From NCBI GenBank assembly GCA_002296455.1, contig DBJG01000038.1, positions 1 to 8,889 of the forward strand: a stretch of 8,889 nucleotides of DNA. The letters are read 5' to 3'. The stretch is from Caryophanales bacterium UBA782 (GTDB lineage Bacteria; Bacillota_I; Bacilli_A; RFN20; CAG-826). Under the pieces are notes generated by a model. The model saw only the letters and a program-made list of their open reading frames with translations, ran no database searches and was not told where the DNA came from. Of this stretch, positions 1 to 6,669 are shown piece by piece; position 1 is the first letter of the stretch; every line of letters starts with the position of its first letter. A program made the translations under genes and the position numbers.

Positions 1-2060
1 GCTTTGTTCTTAACGCGCGAGAAACTACCAAAAGCGTGGATGAACTTGAACGTGAAAATGGTTACCCATTTAAATTCATTCAAGACGTGATTGATGAAGA
101 GCCGCTTCTAGACAATGACCTGATGAACTTGGCGGAAAAAGTATCTTCTTATTATTTATCTCCGCTTATGTGCGTCATCCAGGCAATGCTCCCTCTTTCT
201 CTTTCCCCAAAACTATCTTCTCTCAAAGGCCCAAAAATCGCTTATGAGAAATGGATAGAGATTCTTTCTTCGGACGAAAGCGACTTAACGGATAAGCAAA
301 TAGAAGCGCTTCGTCTCATTTCAAAAAACAGCCCAATTTTAAAAAAAGAAGCAGGTTCTGCTTCGATTTTGGAAAAATTAATTGAGAAAAAACGCGTCAA
401 AATCGTATTAAAAGAGAAAGAACGTTTTCACATTCGAGAGGAAGAAAAAGAGAACCCTCATGAAATGACGCTTGATCAAAGAAAGGCGTATGAAGATATC
501 TTGAAATCCTCAAAAAGCGTTGTCTTACTTCAAGGTGTCACGGGCTCGGGGAAGACGGAAGTATATCTTCGTTTGAGTGAAAAGATTCTTGGCGAAGGAA
601 AAACGGTTTTAATGCTTGTTCCAGAGATTAATCTTACTCCGGTCATGGTGGAATATTTCTCTCGCCGATTCGGTCAAAAAGTCGCTATTCTCCATAGTGA
701 ACTCACGCAAGCGGAACGCTACGACGAATATCGACGAATTAAACGAGGCGATGCTTCTATCGTCGTCGGTGCAAGAAGTGCCGTGTTCGCACCGCTTAGC
801 AACATCGGTTTAATTATCCTAGACGAAGAACACGTGGAGTCATATAAACAAGATAATGCGCCGTATTATCACGCTCGAGAAGTAGCAATATTTCGCGGAG
901 AACAAGCTGGAGCCAAAGTTGTTTTAGGAAGCGCCACGCCGTCTTTGGAAACGAAGGCTCGTGCATTAAAAGGCGTATATGGATTGGCTAGCTTGCCCCA
1001 TCGGATTAACGAAAGAGAGCTGCCCCATACATCAATTATCGACTTGACTGACCGCAAAAATTTTGAGAAGGTCAGTCAAAAGTTGAGCAAGCCTCTTTTA
1101 TTAAAAATTCGCGAAAAGTTGTCCAAGAAAGAACAAATTATTCTTTTAATAAACCGGCGTGGGTATTGGACGAACATTATGTGCGCCTCATGCGGTCATA
1201 TTTTCGTGTGTCCTTCTTGCGCTGGAAATTTAACTTATCATACGGAAGACGATATGCTTAAATGCCATCATTGTGGGTACGTCGAACGTTTTCCAAAAGT
1301 TTGCCCAGAATGTGGTTCATCTCGTCTTATGAGAACTGGATATGGGACGGAACGGATCGTCAAAGAATTGAATGACTTATTTCCGGATGCACGAGTCGCT
1401 CGACTCGATAGTGATGTCGGAAAGGTGAGCAGAAAAGTCGAAACGATTCTTTCTGACTTCAAAAACCATTCTTACGATATTTTGGTGGGCACTCAAATGA
1501 TTGCGAAGGGACATGATTTTCCTAACGTCACTTTGGCTGGCGTTGTTTTGGCTGATATTGGCTTATCACTGCCTACTTATCGAGCGGCAGAACGAACTTT
1601 CGAACTCATTGCGCAAGCCGTTGGAAGAAGTGGGCGAAGTGCGATTGTGGGCGAAGCTATGATTCAGACTTATAACCCATCCCATTACGCAATTGTCTAT
1701 GGGGCCAAGCAAGATTACGAATCTTTTTTCGTCAAAGAGATGCAAGAAAGAAAGATTCAGCAATATCCTCCTTACGTCTATCTGATTTCACTTGAATTTC
1801 TTGCGAAAAACGAAGACAAGTGTATTCAAGCCTCTACCGATTTTTTGCGAGAATTGAAATTGCAAGCTTTTGAAAATGTGTCCTATATTGGTCCTCTTTC
1901 GCCTTTTTATTCCCTCAATAATGGCCGCCACAGTAGGATACTGCTTATTAAATATAAGCAAGGGGAACCTTTGCGTTCCTATTTAAAAGAGCTCGTAAAA
2001 CGTTACAGCGGTCTTTCGGGAGTGGATATTTCTATCAATGTCGATCCACTCGATTATTGA
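1..2060 (+). CDS. priA: Primosomal replication-restart helicase PriA, 5'-truncated by window edge
   Basis: PriA is the superfamily 2 3'-to-5' DNA helicase that recognises stalled forks and D-loops and starts reloading of the replicative helicase. The frame is open from base 3 and the residues before the GTG at 36 already align with the PriA N-terminal DNA-binding region, so GTG 36 is not the start; roughly 50-60 residues lie outside the window. Counting from the codon at 36, Walker A GVTGSGKT is at 167-174, the DEEH box at 263-266, and the helicase-embedded zinc module has all eight cysteines as CASC 383-386, CPSC 392-395, CHHC 410-413 and CPEC 423-426. The motif QMIAKGHDFPNVTL and a VGRSGR box (usually AGRAGR) follow, then the C-terminal domain. 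The stretch between the N-terminal domain and the helicase is shorter than in Bacillus subtilis PriA. No terminator is evident after the TGA stop. Family assignment is very secure. Confidence 0.97.
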   Translation, partial: FVLNARETTKSVDELERENGYPFKFIQDVIDEEPLLDNDLMNLAEKVSSYYLSPLMCVIQAMLPLSLSPKLSSLKGPKIAYEKWIEILSSDESDLTDKQIEALRLISKNSPILKKEAGSASILEKLIEKKRVKIVLKEKERFHIREEEKENPHEMTLDQRKAYEDILKSSKSVVLLQGVTGSGKTEVYLRLSEKILGEGKTVLMLVPEINLTPVMVEYFSRRFGQKVAILHSELTQAERYDEYRRIKRGDASIVVGARSAVFAPLSNIGLIILDEEHVESYKQDNAPYYHAREVAIFRGEQAGAKVVLGSATPSLETKARALKGVYGLASLPHRINERELPHTSIIDLTDRKNFEKVSQKLSKPLLLKIREKLSKKEQIILLINRRGYWTNIMCASCGHIFVCPSCAGNLTYHTEDDMLKCHHCGYVERFPKVCPECGSSRLMRTGYGTERIVKELNDLFPDARVARLDSDVGKVSRKVETILSDFKNHSYDILVGTQMIAKGHDFPNVTLAGVVLADIGLSLPTYRAAERTFELIAQAVGRSGRSAIVGEAMIQTYNPSHYAIVYGAKQDYESFFVKEMQERKIQQYPPYVYLISLEFLAKNEDKCIQASTDFLRELKLQAFENVSYIGPLSPFYSLNNGRHSRILLIKYKQGEPLRSYLKELVKRYSGLSGVDISINVDPLDY

Positions 2061-2101
2061 TTCATTTCTTTCACTTTCTTGCGCGCACTTCTATACGCGT
2101 G

Positions 2102-2110
2102 TGATATACT
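2102..2110 (+). promoter_or_regulatory. Extended -10 promoter for the seven-gene run
   Basis: TG (2102-2103), one base, then TATACT (2105-2110) forms an extended -10 element matching TATAAT at five of six positions. No good -35 is seen at 17-18 bases; TTGCGC (2079-2084) is 20 bases away. Extended -10 promoters can work without a strong -35. The predicted transcript start near 2117 would give a leader of about 13 bases carrying just the ribosome binding site of the gene at 2130. The site lies after the priA stop and before the next start, so it fits a separate promoter. Inferred from sequence only. Confidence 0.5.
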
Positions 2111-2119
2111 TTTGTTGTT

Positions 2120-2125
2120 GGAGAA
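2120..2125 (+). promoter_or_regulatory. Ribosome binding site that fixes the start at 2130
   Basis: GGAGAA sits six bases (counting from GGAG) before ATG 2130. The frame is open further upstream to a TTG at 2079, but that codon has no Shine-Dalgarno sequence and the extension would run across the predicted promoter, so ATG 2130 is the better start. Confidence 0.7.
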
Positions 2126-2129
2126 CGCT

Positions 2130-2645
2130 ATGATTACTATTTCTGTCTTAGGGCTTGACCAGTTTGTCGTTGGTCACTATAGCAAAGAGCACACCGCAAA
2201 TCTTGCTGAACTTTTTGAAACGGATACGGATGATATTAATTTCTATGCTCCCTCATCGATGATTTTTCATAACGGGGTGGAACAAACCAGTTGGAACACG
2301 ATTGTTCGCGTTTTGGCAGAATGCAAATATCGTGTGGTCGAGCAAAACGTTGCTGATTATTTACTCAAGACGTTTAGTGAATTCTCAATTCATGTCCAAG
2401 TCGTTTTCGAATATTACGAAGAGGAAAACGAATACGAGAGAATTAATGAAGAATACCCTCGCTACATCACGGAAAGTAATATCGTGAGCACGGATGAGGA
2501 AGAGGACCAATGTGACGATGATTGCGAGGAAGCAAATCCTCGCGATAGAGCGGATCTCGACATCAACAATCCAGACGAATTATATTTGGGAAATGCCTTC
2601 GAAGGATTTGAAGAAAAAATCGAAGGAAAGAATAAAAAAGAATAG
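2130..2645 (+). CDS. Hypothetical protein with compact N-terminal domain and strongly acidic tail
   Basis: I do not firmly recognise this 171-residue protein. Residues 1-105 alternate predicted strands and helices (strand MITISVLGL, helix about 19-30, strand near 36-46, helix about 65-84, strand HVQVVFEYY 88-96). The pattern is faintly like the small tautomerase-fold DUF1904 proteins of Firmicutes, but the catalytic N-terminal proline of tautomerases is absent, since residue 2 is Ile. From about 97 the protein becomes very acidic and probably disordered, with the densest cluster at 122-134, including a C-x3-C pair (C128, C132), and ends in a lysine-rich KNKKE. It is the first gene after the promoter at 2102 and its TAG stop overlaps the Shine-Dalgarno of the next gene, so it is co-transcribed with the RsmB-family gene. 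It occupies the place of def and fmt in the Bacillus-type order but resembles neither product. No signal peptide or membrane segment. Confidence 0.75.
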   Translation: MITISVLGLDQFVVGHYSKEHTANLAELFETDTDDINFYAPSSMIFHNGVEQTSWNTIVRVLAECKYRVVEQNVADYLLKTFSEFSIHVQVVFEYYEEENEYERINEEYPRYITESNIVSTDEEEDQCDDDCEEANPRDRADLDINNPDELYLGNAFEGFEEKIEGKNKKE

Positions 2646-2654
2646 GAGATAATC

Positions 2655-3986
2655 ATGGAAGAATTAGATTTATCTTTGACAATTTTAAATGACATCATTG
2701 ACAATGACGTTTCGTTTAATGAAGCCCTTCGCAAAGTCTTTCAAAGCGATCCAGAGAAACGGCCGCTTCGTAAAAATGTTGCGACTCTTGTTGGATGTGA
2801 ACTCCGTCATTCTCTTTTGTTCGAATTCTTGACAAAGCCGCTAGAAGCGCTTTCTACGGAAGAGAAACGTTTTCTTTCTTTGGCATTAGGTGATTTGTAC
2901 TTCGTGAAGCGTCACACGAAAGAAGATGTTGTGGAAGCGTTAAAAAAGAGACTAGGCGAAGAAAAATACGCGTCTGTGGATCCTTTTGTGGAAAAAGCGG
3001 GGCAAACGAATGCTTTTATTCCAGAAAGTCTTCCTAAGAGCAGTAACCGTTATTTAACCCTTCGTTACAACACGCCTGAATGGGTTTTAAAAATCTGGGA
3101 GCACTTCGGATTTGGAACAACTTATAAAATTCTCAAGAAGAATAGTCGCCCTTTGGTGAATACTGTTCGTGTGAGAAATGTTCTTTCTGTTGAAGAACTT
3201 CTTAACAACAATCCAGATTTCCACAAAACTTCCGTTGAAGGAATTCTTTCTTATTCGGGCAAAACCCCATTAAGAAAACTCCCTGAGATGAGAGAAGGAA
3301 AGATTTTCCTTGAAAAGCCTGCGACGAAGGAACTTTTAGATCGCTATCATGTTTCTGAGCCAAGCGAAATTCTTGTCTATAACGCAAACGCGGATTCTTC
3401 TATTTTGAAAGAAATCATTGAACGTTATGGTTCGGAAGTTGGCATTAATTTGGGCGTTCCAAATCTAGAATCTTATCTTGATGTCACTAAAATGATCAAA
3501 TCCATGAATTTGAAAAATGTCAATTTTTTCGCTGCGAATCCATTAAGCATGGAAGCGTGTATCTCCCGTCCTATCGATTTGGTTATCGCAGCCCCAAACA
3601 GCTCTAATTTTGATTTGATCCGTGAATACCCGGATTATCTCCTTCATTTCAAAAAAGAATCCATGGACGCCTTGTTCCAGCAAGAAAAGGATACGCTTGA
3701 AGGGACAAGCAAATATGTCGCGGAAAAAGGGAAACTCATTTACATGGTCTACACCATTTCCAAAAAAGAAGGGCATAACACCATTAATGACTTCCTATTG
3801 AACCACAAAGAATTCCATCTTGTGGAAGAAAAACAAGAATTCCCATTCGAAGAACTTGATACCGCTTTGTATTATTGCGTGCTTGAAAAAGATTCCTCTT
3901 TGGTCAAAGATCCGGTTGCGATGTCTTCGTTGCTTGCCGCAAACCAAGGAAGCCAAGAAATTTCCATCAGCGCGAATGCGAAATAG
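2655..3986 (+). CDS. RsmB/NSUN-family protein, predicted catalytically dead
   Basis: RsmB makes m5C967 in 16S rRNA using two cysteines. This 443-residue protein has the family layout: a NusB-like helical domain (about 1-125), a linker with RYNTPEWVLKIWEHFG (137-152, matching the family's SHPEWLV..W..YG segment), then a Rossmann-like half. The catalytic signatures are gone. SAM motif I (usually VLDACAAPGGKT) reads LVYNANADSS (240-249); the motif II acidic residue is replaced around INLG (264-267); motif IV DAPCSG reads AAPNSS (312-317), so the PC cysteine is Asn315; motif VI YSTCTI reads YMVYTI (363-368), so the nucleophile is Tyr366. The segment after motif VI, ending NDFLLNHKEF, still aligns, so the frame is intact and not frameshifted. 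About 30 extra residues follow the usual C-terminus. AGGAGAT (2644-2650) precedes the ATG. Synteny before rlmN and the phosphatase supports descent from rsmB. I infer a pseudoenzyme, perhaps an RNA-binding or assembly factor; methyltransferase activity is unlikely. Confidence 0.85.
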   Translation: MEELDLSLTILNDIIDNDVSFNEALRKVFQSDPEKRPLRKNVATLVGCELRHSLLFEFLTKPLEALSTEEKRFLSLALGDLYFVKRHTKEDVVEALKKRLGEEKYASVDPFVEKAGQTNAFIPESLPKSSNRYLTLRYNTPEWVLKIWEHFGFGTTYKILKKNSRPLVNTVRVRNVLSVEELLNNNPDFHKTSVEGILSYSGKTPLRKLPEMREGKIFLEKPATKELLDRYHVSEPSEILVYNANADSSILKEIIERYGSEVGINLGVPNLESYLDVTKMIKSMNLKNVNFFAANPLSMEACISRPIDLVIAAPNSSNFDLIREYPDYLLHFKKESMDALFQQEKDTLEGTSKYVAEKGKLIYMVYTISKKEGHNTINDFLLNHKEFHLVEEKQEFPFEELDTALYYCVLEKDSSLVKDPVAMSSLLAANQGSQEISISANAK

Positions 3987-3989
3987 TTT

Positions 3990-5042
3990 ATGCAAACGCA
4001 GAAAAACCTTTTCGGCTATACGTTTAAGGCACTTCAAGAGGAGATGGTGTCATTAGGGGAAAAACCCTATAGAGCTGTCCAACTCTTCCAGTGGATTTAC
4101 GTCAAAAAAGTCTATGATTTTGATCAAATGACTGATATCTCTAAAAGTTTTAGAGAAGTTTTAAAACGTGACTATTGTCTTACATTGCCTACAATTTTTA
4201 AGCGACAAGATTCTAGCGACGGCACCATCAAACTACTTTTGGCAATGAAAGATGGTGCAAAGGTTGAAACAGTCTTGATGCGCTACGATTATGGCAACGT
4301 TGTTTGCGTTTCTAGCGAAGTTGGTTGCTCCATGGGTTGCGCTTTTTGCGCATCTGGCCTTCTCCGCAAAGAGAGAAACCTTACATCCGACGAGATGATG
4401 GGAGAAATTCTTTCTATCAATCAAATCCTCGCAGAAGAAGGACAAAATGTGACTCATATCGTCGTGATGGGCACAGGGGAACCATTTGATAATTACGATA
4501 ACGTTCTATCTTTTGTTCATATTTGTAACGAGGCGAAAGGCCTTGCGATTGGCGCAAGACATATCACGGTGAGCACATGCGGGCTCGTGCCCGGTATCCG
4601 TAAATACGCGGATGAAGGAATCCAAATCAACCTTGCGATATCCTTACATGCACCAAACGACGACATTCGTAAGCAAATAATGCCAATCGCAAACCATTAT
4701 TCTCTTTCCGAACTTATGGATGCCGTCCATTATTACGAGAGTAAAGGTGGGAGACGTGTCACTTTCGAATATATCTTGCTCAAGGGCATTAATGATTCTA
4801 AAGAGTGCGCGGACCAGCTAAGCGATTTGATCCGTGGCACTCTGGCTTATGTGAATCTCATCCCTTATAATCCCGTTAAAGAAAAGCCCTATGAGCGTTC
4901 TAGCGAAAAAACGATTCGCGCTTTCAATGACGAGTTAAGAAAAAGAGGCATCAATTGCACGATTCGCAAAGAATTCGGAACGGACATCGATGCGGCGTGC
5001 GGACAATTACGCGTGAGATATGACCAAAAGGGGGAGAGATGA
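3990..5042 (+). CDS. rlmN: Dual-specificity rRNA/tRNA adenine-C2 methyltransferase RlmN
   Basis: RlmN is a radical-SAM enzyme that methylates C2 of A2503 in 23S rRNA and A37 of some tRNAs, affecting decoding fidelity at the peptidyl transferase centre. The 350-residue product is the usual length. The N-terminal accessory domain carries GEKPYRAVQLFQWIY (23-37). The cluster-binding CxxxCxxC is C113, C117, C120, preceded by the conserved CVSSEVG with C106. The methyl-carrying C-terminal cysteine is C337 in DIDAACGQLR. MGTGEPFDNYDNV and STCGLVPGI are also present. All catalytic residues are therefore intact, in contrast to the preceding gene. The start ATG lies three bases after the upstream TAG and has no recognisable Shine-Dalgarno, so translation probably depends on re-initiation by ribosomes finishing the RsmB-family gene. 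Its TGA overlaps the next ATG. Confidence 0.97.
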   Translation: MQTQKNLFGYTFKALQEEMVSLGEKPYRAVQLFQWIYVKKVYDFDQMTDISKSFREVLKRDYCLTLPTIFKRQDSSDGTIKLLLAMKDGAKVETVLMRYDYGNVVCVSSEVGCSMGCAFCASGLLRKERNLTSDEMMGEILSINQILAEEGQNVTHIVVMGTGEPFDNYDNVLSFVHICNEAKGLAIGARHITVSTCGLVPGIRKYADEGIQINLAISLHAPNDDIRKQIMPIANHYSLSELMDAVHYYESKGGRRVTFEYILLKGINDSKECADQLSDLIRGTLAYVNLIPYNPVKEKPYERSSEKTIRAFNDELRKRGINCTIRKEFGTDIDAACGQLRVRYDQKGER

Positions 5043-5794
5043 AAAACCAACAGCATTTTGGAACCTACGCATATCGGACCGATATCGGCAGAGTTCGAAC
5101 AAATAACGAAGACCAAGCTCTTGTTTTACTCAACGAGCGTGGTGAAGTCATGCTGCATGTTTGTGATGGAATGGGCGGAGCGAATAAGGGCGATTTGGCT
5201 AGCAAAGTCGCTATCGAAGGCATCGCTAAGGCATTTCGAGAAAAGAAAAAATCGCTTTTCCGTAGACAAGATTCTTGGTGGGCGAGCAAAGTTATTAAAG
5301 AGATAAACGCAAAGATTTTTGAAATGTCCGAAAGAAACCCTCTTTATAAAGGCATGGGCACAACCCTTGTTATGGTTCTTCTATCAGGGGCTTATTTAAT
5401 GGTTGTTAATCTTGGAGATTCTCGCGCCTATTTAGACGATGGAAAAGCATTACGACAAATCACGGAAGATCAAACCTATGTTCGCTATCTTGTTTCGACA
5501 GGTCAAATCACGGAAGAAGAAGCTTTATCGCACCCCGATCGCCATATTCTTATGAATGCGCTCGGAATTTACCCTTCGGTTTCTTTGTCTTTTTCCTTCA
5601 TCGAATATCATGGAGAATCCATCCTCTTGTGCACGGATGGGCTCTATAACCAAATTCCGCCGGAGACGATTCACACCATTATCTCCACGAACGAACGCGC
5701 AGATCAAAAAGTAATGAGTCTCATTACGACGGCAAACGCAGCTGGGGGAAGCGACAATGAAGGAGTCGCTTATTGGGAGACTTTGAAAGAATGA
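5039..5794 (+). CDS. stp: PP2C-family protein Ser/Thr phosphatase (Stp/PrpC type)
   Basis: This 251-residue protein is a soluble, single-domain Mn/Mg-dependent PPM phosphatase, the partner that reverses phosphorylation by the kinase encoded next. Motifs in order are DIGRVRTNNED (15-25), VCDGMGG (41-47; D43 is the core metal ligand), GMGTTL (105-110), VNLGDSRAYL (123-132), ITEDQTYV (141-148), LLCTDGLYN (196-204; D200 metal ligand) and GGSDN (236-240; D239 metal ligand). After that the usual DNITVV strand reads DNEGVAYWE, a mild divergence that keeps the metal ligand. Length matches Bacillus PrpC. The ATG overlaps the rlmN stop by four bases (ATGA), with GGGGGAG (5030-5036) unusually close upstream, and its own stop overlaps the kinase start in the same way. 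The symbol follows the family convention. Confidence 0.95.
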   Translation: MKNQQHFGTYAYRTDIGRVRTNNEDQALVLLNERGEVMLHVCDGMGGANKGDLASKVAIEGIAKAFREKKKSLFRRQDSWWASKVIKEINAKIFEMSERNPLYKGMGTTLVMVLLSGAYLMVVNLGDSRAYLDDGKALRQITEDQTYVRYLVSTGQITEEEALSHPDRHILMNALGIYPSVSLSFSFIEYHGESILLCTDGLYNQIPPETIHTIISTNERADQKVMSLITTANAAGGSDNEGVAYWETLKE

Positions 5795-6669
5795 TTGGAC
5801 GCGGTGATAGAATTGATGAACGCTACCACATCGTGAATCCAATTGCCCATGGCGGAATGGCTGATGTTTATGAAGCCTACGACGCTGTGACGCGCAAAAC
5901 AGTGGCCATTAAAATCATGCGTGTGGAAATGATGAAAGATGTGAAAAACATCGCCCGTTTTCAGCGCGAATGCATTGCTGTAGCGAGTTTAAATAGCCCT
6001 TATATCGTTCGCGTTTATGGACAAGGGACGATTGATGGAAGGCCTTATATGGTCAACGAATATGTACGTGGGGAAACGCTCAGAGATCGCTTGAATTTCG
6101 CAAGTGTCCATCATCTTTCTTGCCTTGAAGCGTGCGAAGTGATGCTTCAACTCACAGAAGGTGTTCAATACATCCATGAACATGGCATTGTTCATCGAGA
6201 TATTAAGCCCGACAATTTGTTTTATTTAAGCGACGGGTCTGTAAAAATCAGCGATTTTGGCATTAGTTCCGAAATCGGAGAAAAAGTCAAAGGAGACGCC
6301 GTAAGCGGAACTGTTTATTATTGCGCACCAGAAATTCTTATGGGCCAATCAGCCACTCCATCTAGCGATATTTATTCCATGGGTATCGTTTTTTATGAGG
6401 TACTTGTTGGTAAGGTTCCTTTTGATGGCAACAACCCTGAAGAAATTGCGATTAAACAAATCAAAAACCATTTCCCAGAGCCGAGTCTTTCGCTTTCTAG
6501 CGTTCCTAGAGCGCTAGATAAAATCATCGTCAAAGCTTGTCGCAAGCGAAAAGAAGAACGTTTCGAAAGCGCCAAAGAAATGCATGATGCCATTGAAGAA
6601 GCAATGAAAAATGCAAAGAATTTTAAGGAGAAGAAAAGCTTTTTTGCGAAGCTTTTCGGGTTTAAATGA
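5791..6669 (+). CDS. prkC: Hanks-type Ser/Thr protein kinase, PrkC-like, catalytic domain only
   Basis: The 292-residue product is a eukaryotic-like protein kinase related to PrkC, which in Firmicutes senses cell-wall fragments and phosphorylates wall-metabolism and translation proteins. The glycine loop is IAHGGMADVY (18-27), the ATP lysine K41 in VAIKIM, the helix-C glutamate probably E60, the catalytic loop HRDIKPDN (135-142), DFG 155-157 and APE 179-181, so it should be active. The activation segment lacks the threonine cluster of B. subtilis PrkC and offers only S159, S160, S172 and T174. Unlike PrkC (about 650 residues) there is no transmembrane helix and no PASTA repeat: the domain ends near 272 and is followed by a short basic-aromatic tail with KSFFAKLFGFK. 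ATG 5791 is chosen over an in-frame TTG at 5773 because it makes an ATGA overlap with the phosphatase stop and has GGGAGA (5775-5780 region) ten bases upstream. Phosphatase-kinase adjacency supports a functional pair. Confidence 0.95.
   Translation: MIGRGDRIDERYHIVNPIAHGGMADVYEAYDAVTRKTVAIKIMRVEMMKDVKNIARFQRECIAVASLNSPYIVRVYGQGTIDGRPYMVNEYVRGETLRDRLNFASVHHLSCLEACEVMLQLTEGVQYIHEHGIVHRDIKPDNLFYLSDGSVKISDFGISSEIGEKVKGDAVSGTVYYCAPEILMGQSATPSSDIYSMGIVFYEVLVGKVPFDGNNPEEIAIKQIKNHFPEPSLSLSSVPRALDKIIVKACRKRKEERFESAKEMHDAIEEAMKNAKNFKEKKSFFAKLFGFK
6633..6657 (+). repeat. Perfect 9-bp inverted repeat at the kinase/rpe junction
   Basis: GAAAAGCTT (6633-6641) and AAGCTTTTC (6649-6657) are exact reverse complements around a seven-base loop. 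The structure lies in the last codons of the kinase and ends eight bases before the rpe ATG. It is not followed by a T run, so it does not look like a terminator. It could shape rpe translation or mRNA processing, or simply reflect the codons for the K-S-F-F-A-K-L-F tail. Confidence 0.6.

Noticed and set aside
36..38. GTG at 36 as the priA start
   Set aside because: The frame is open to the window edge and the preceding residues already align with PriA, so the gene simply begins outside the window.
2079..2129. TTG start at 2079 extending the hypothetical protein by 17 residues
   Set aside because: It has no ribosome binding site and spans the predicted promoter; ATG 2130 has GGAGAA at good spacing.
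2655..3986. Frameshift or sequencing error as the cause of the missing RsmB motifs
   Set aside because: Flanking family segments (PEWVLKIWEHFG before, NDFLLNHKEF after) align in the same frame and the altered positions are substitutions in register.
5773..5790. TTG start at 5773 for the kinase
   Set aside because: ATG 5791 makes the same ATGA overlap as its neighbours and matches the usual kinase N-terminus.
6496..6518. Inverted repeat CTAGCG...CGCTAG in the kinase gene
   Set aside because: A short 6-bp stem inside coding sequence, explained by two copies of the TCTAGCG heptamer in opposite orientation; no regulatory context.
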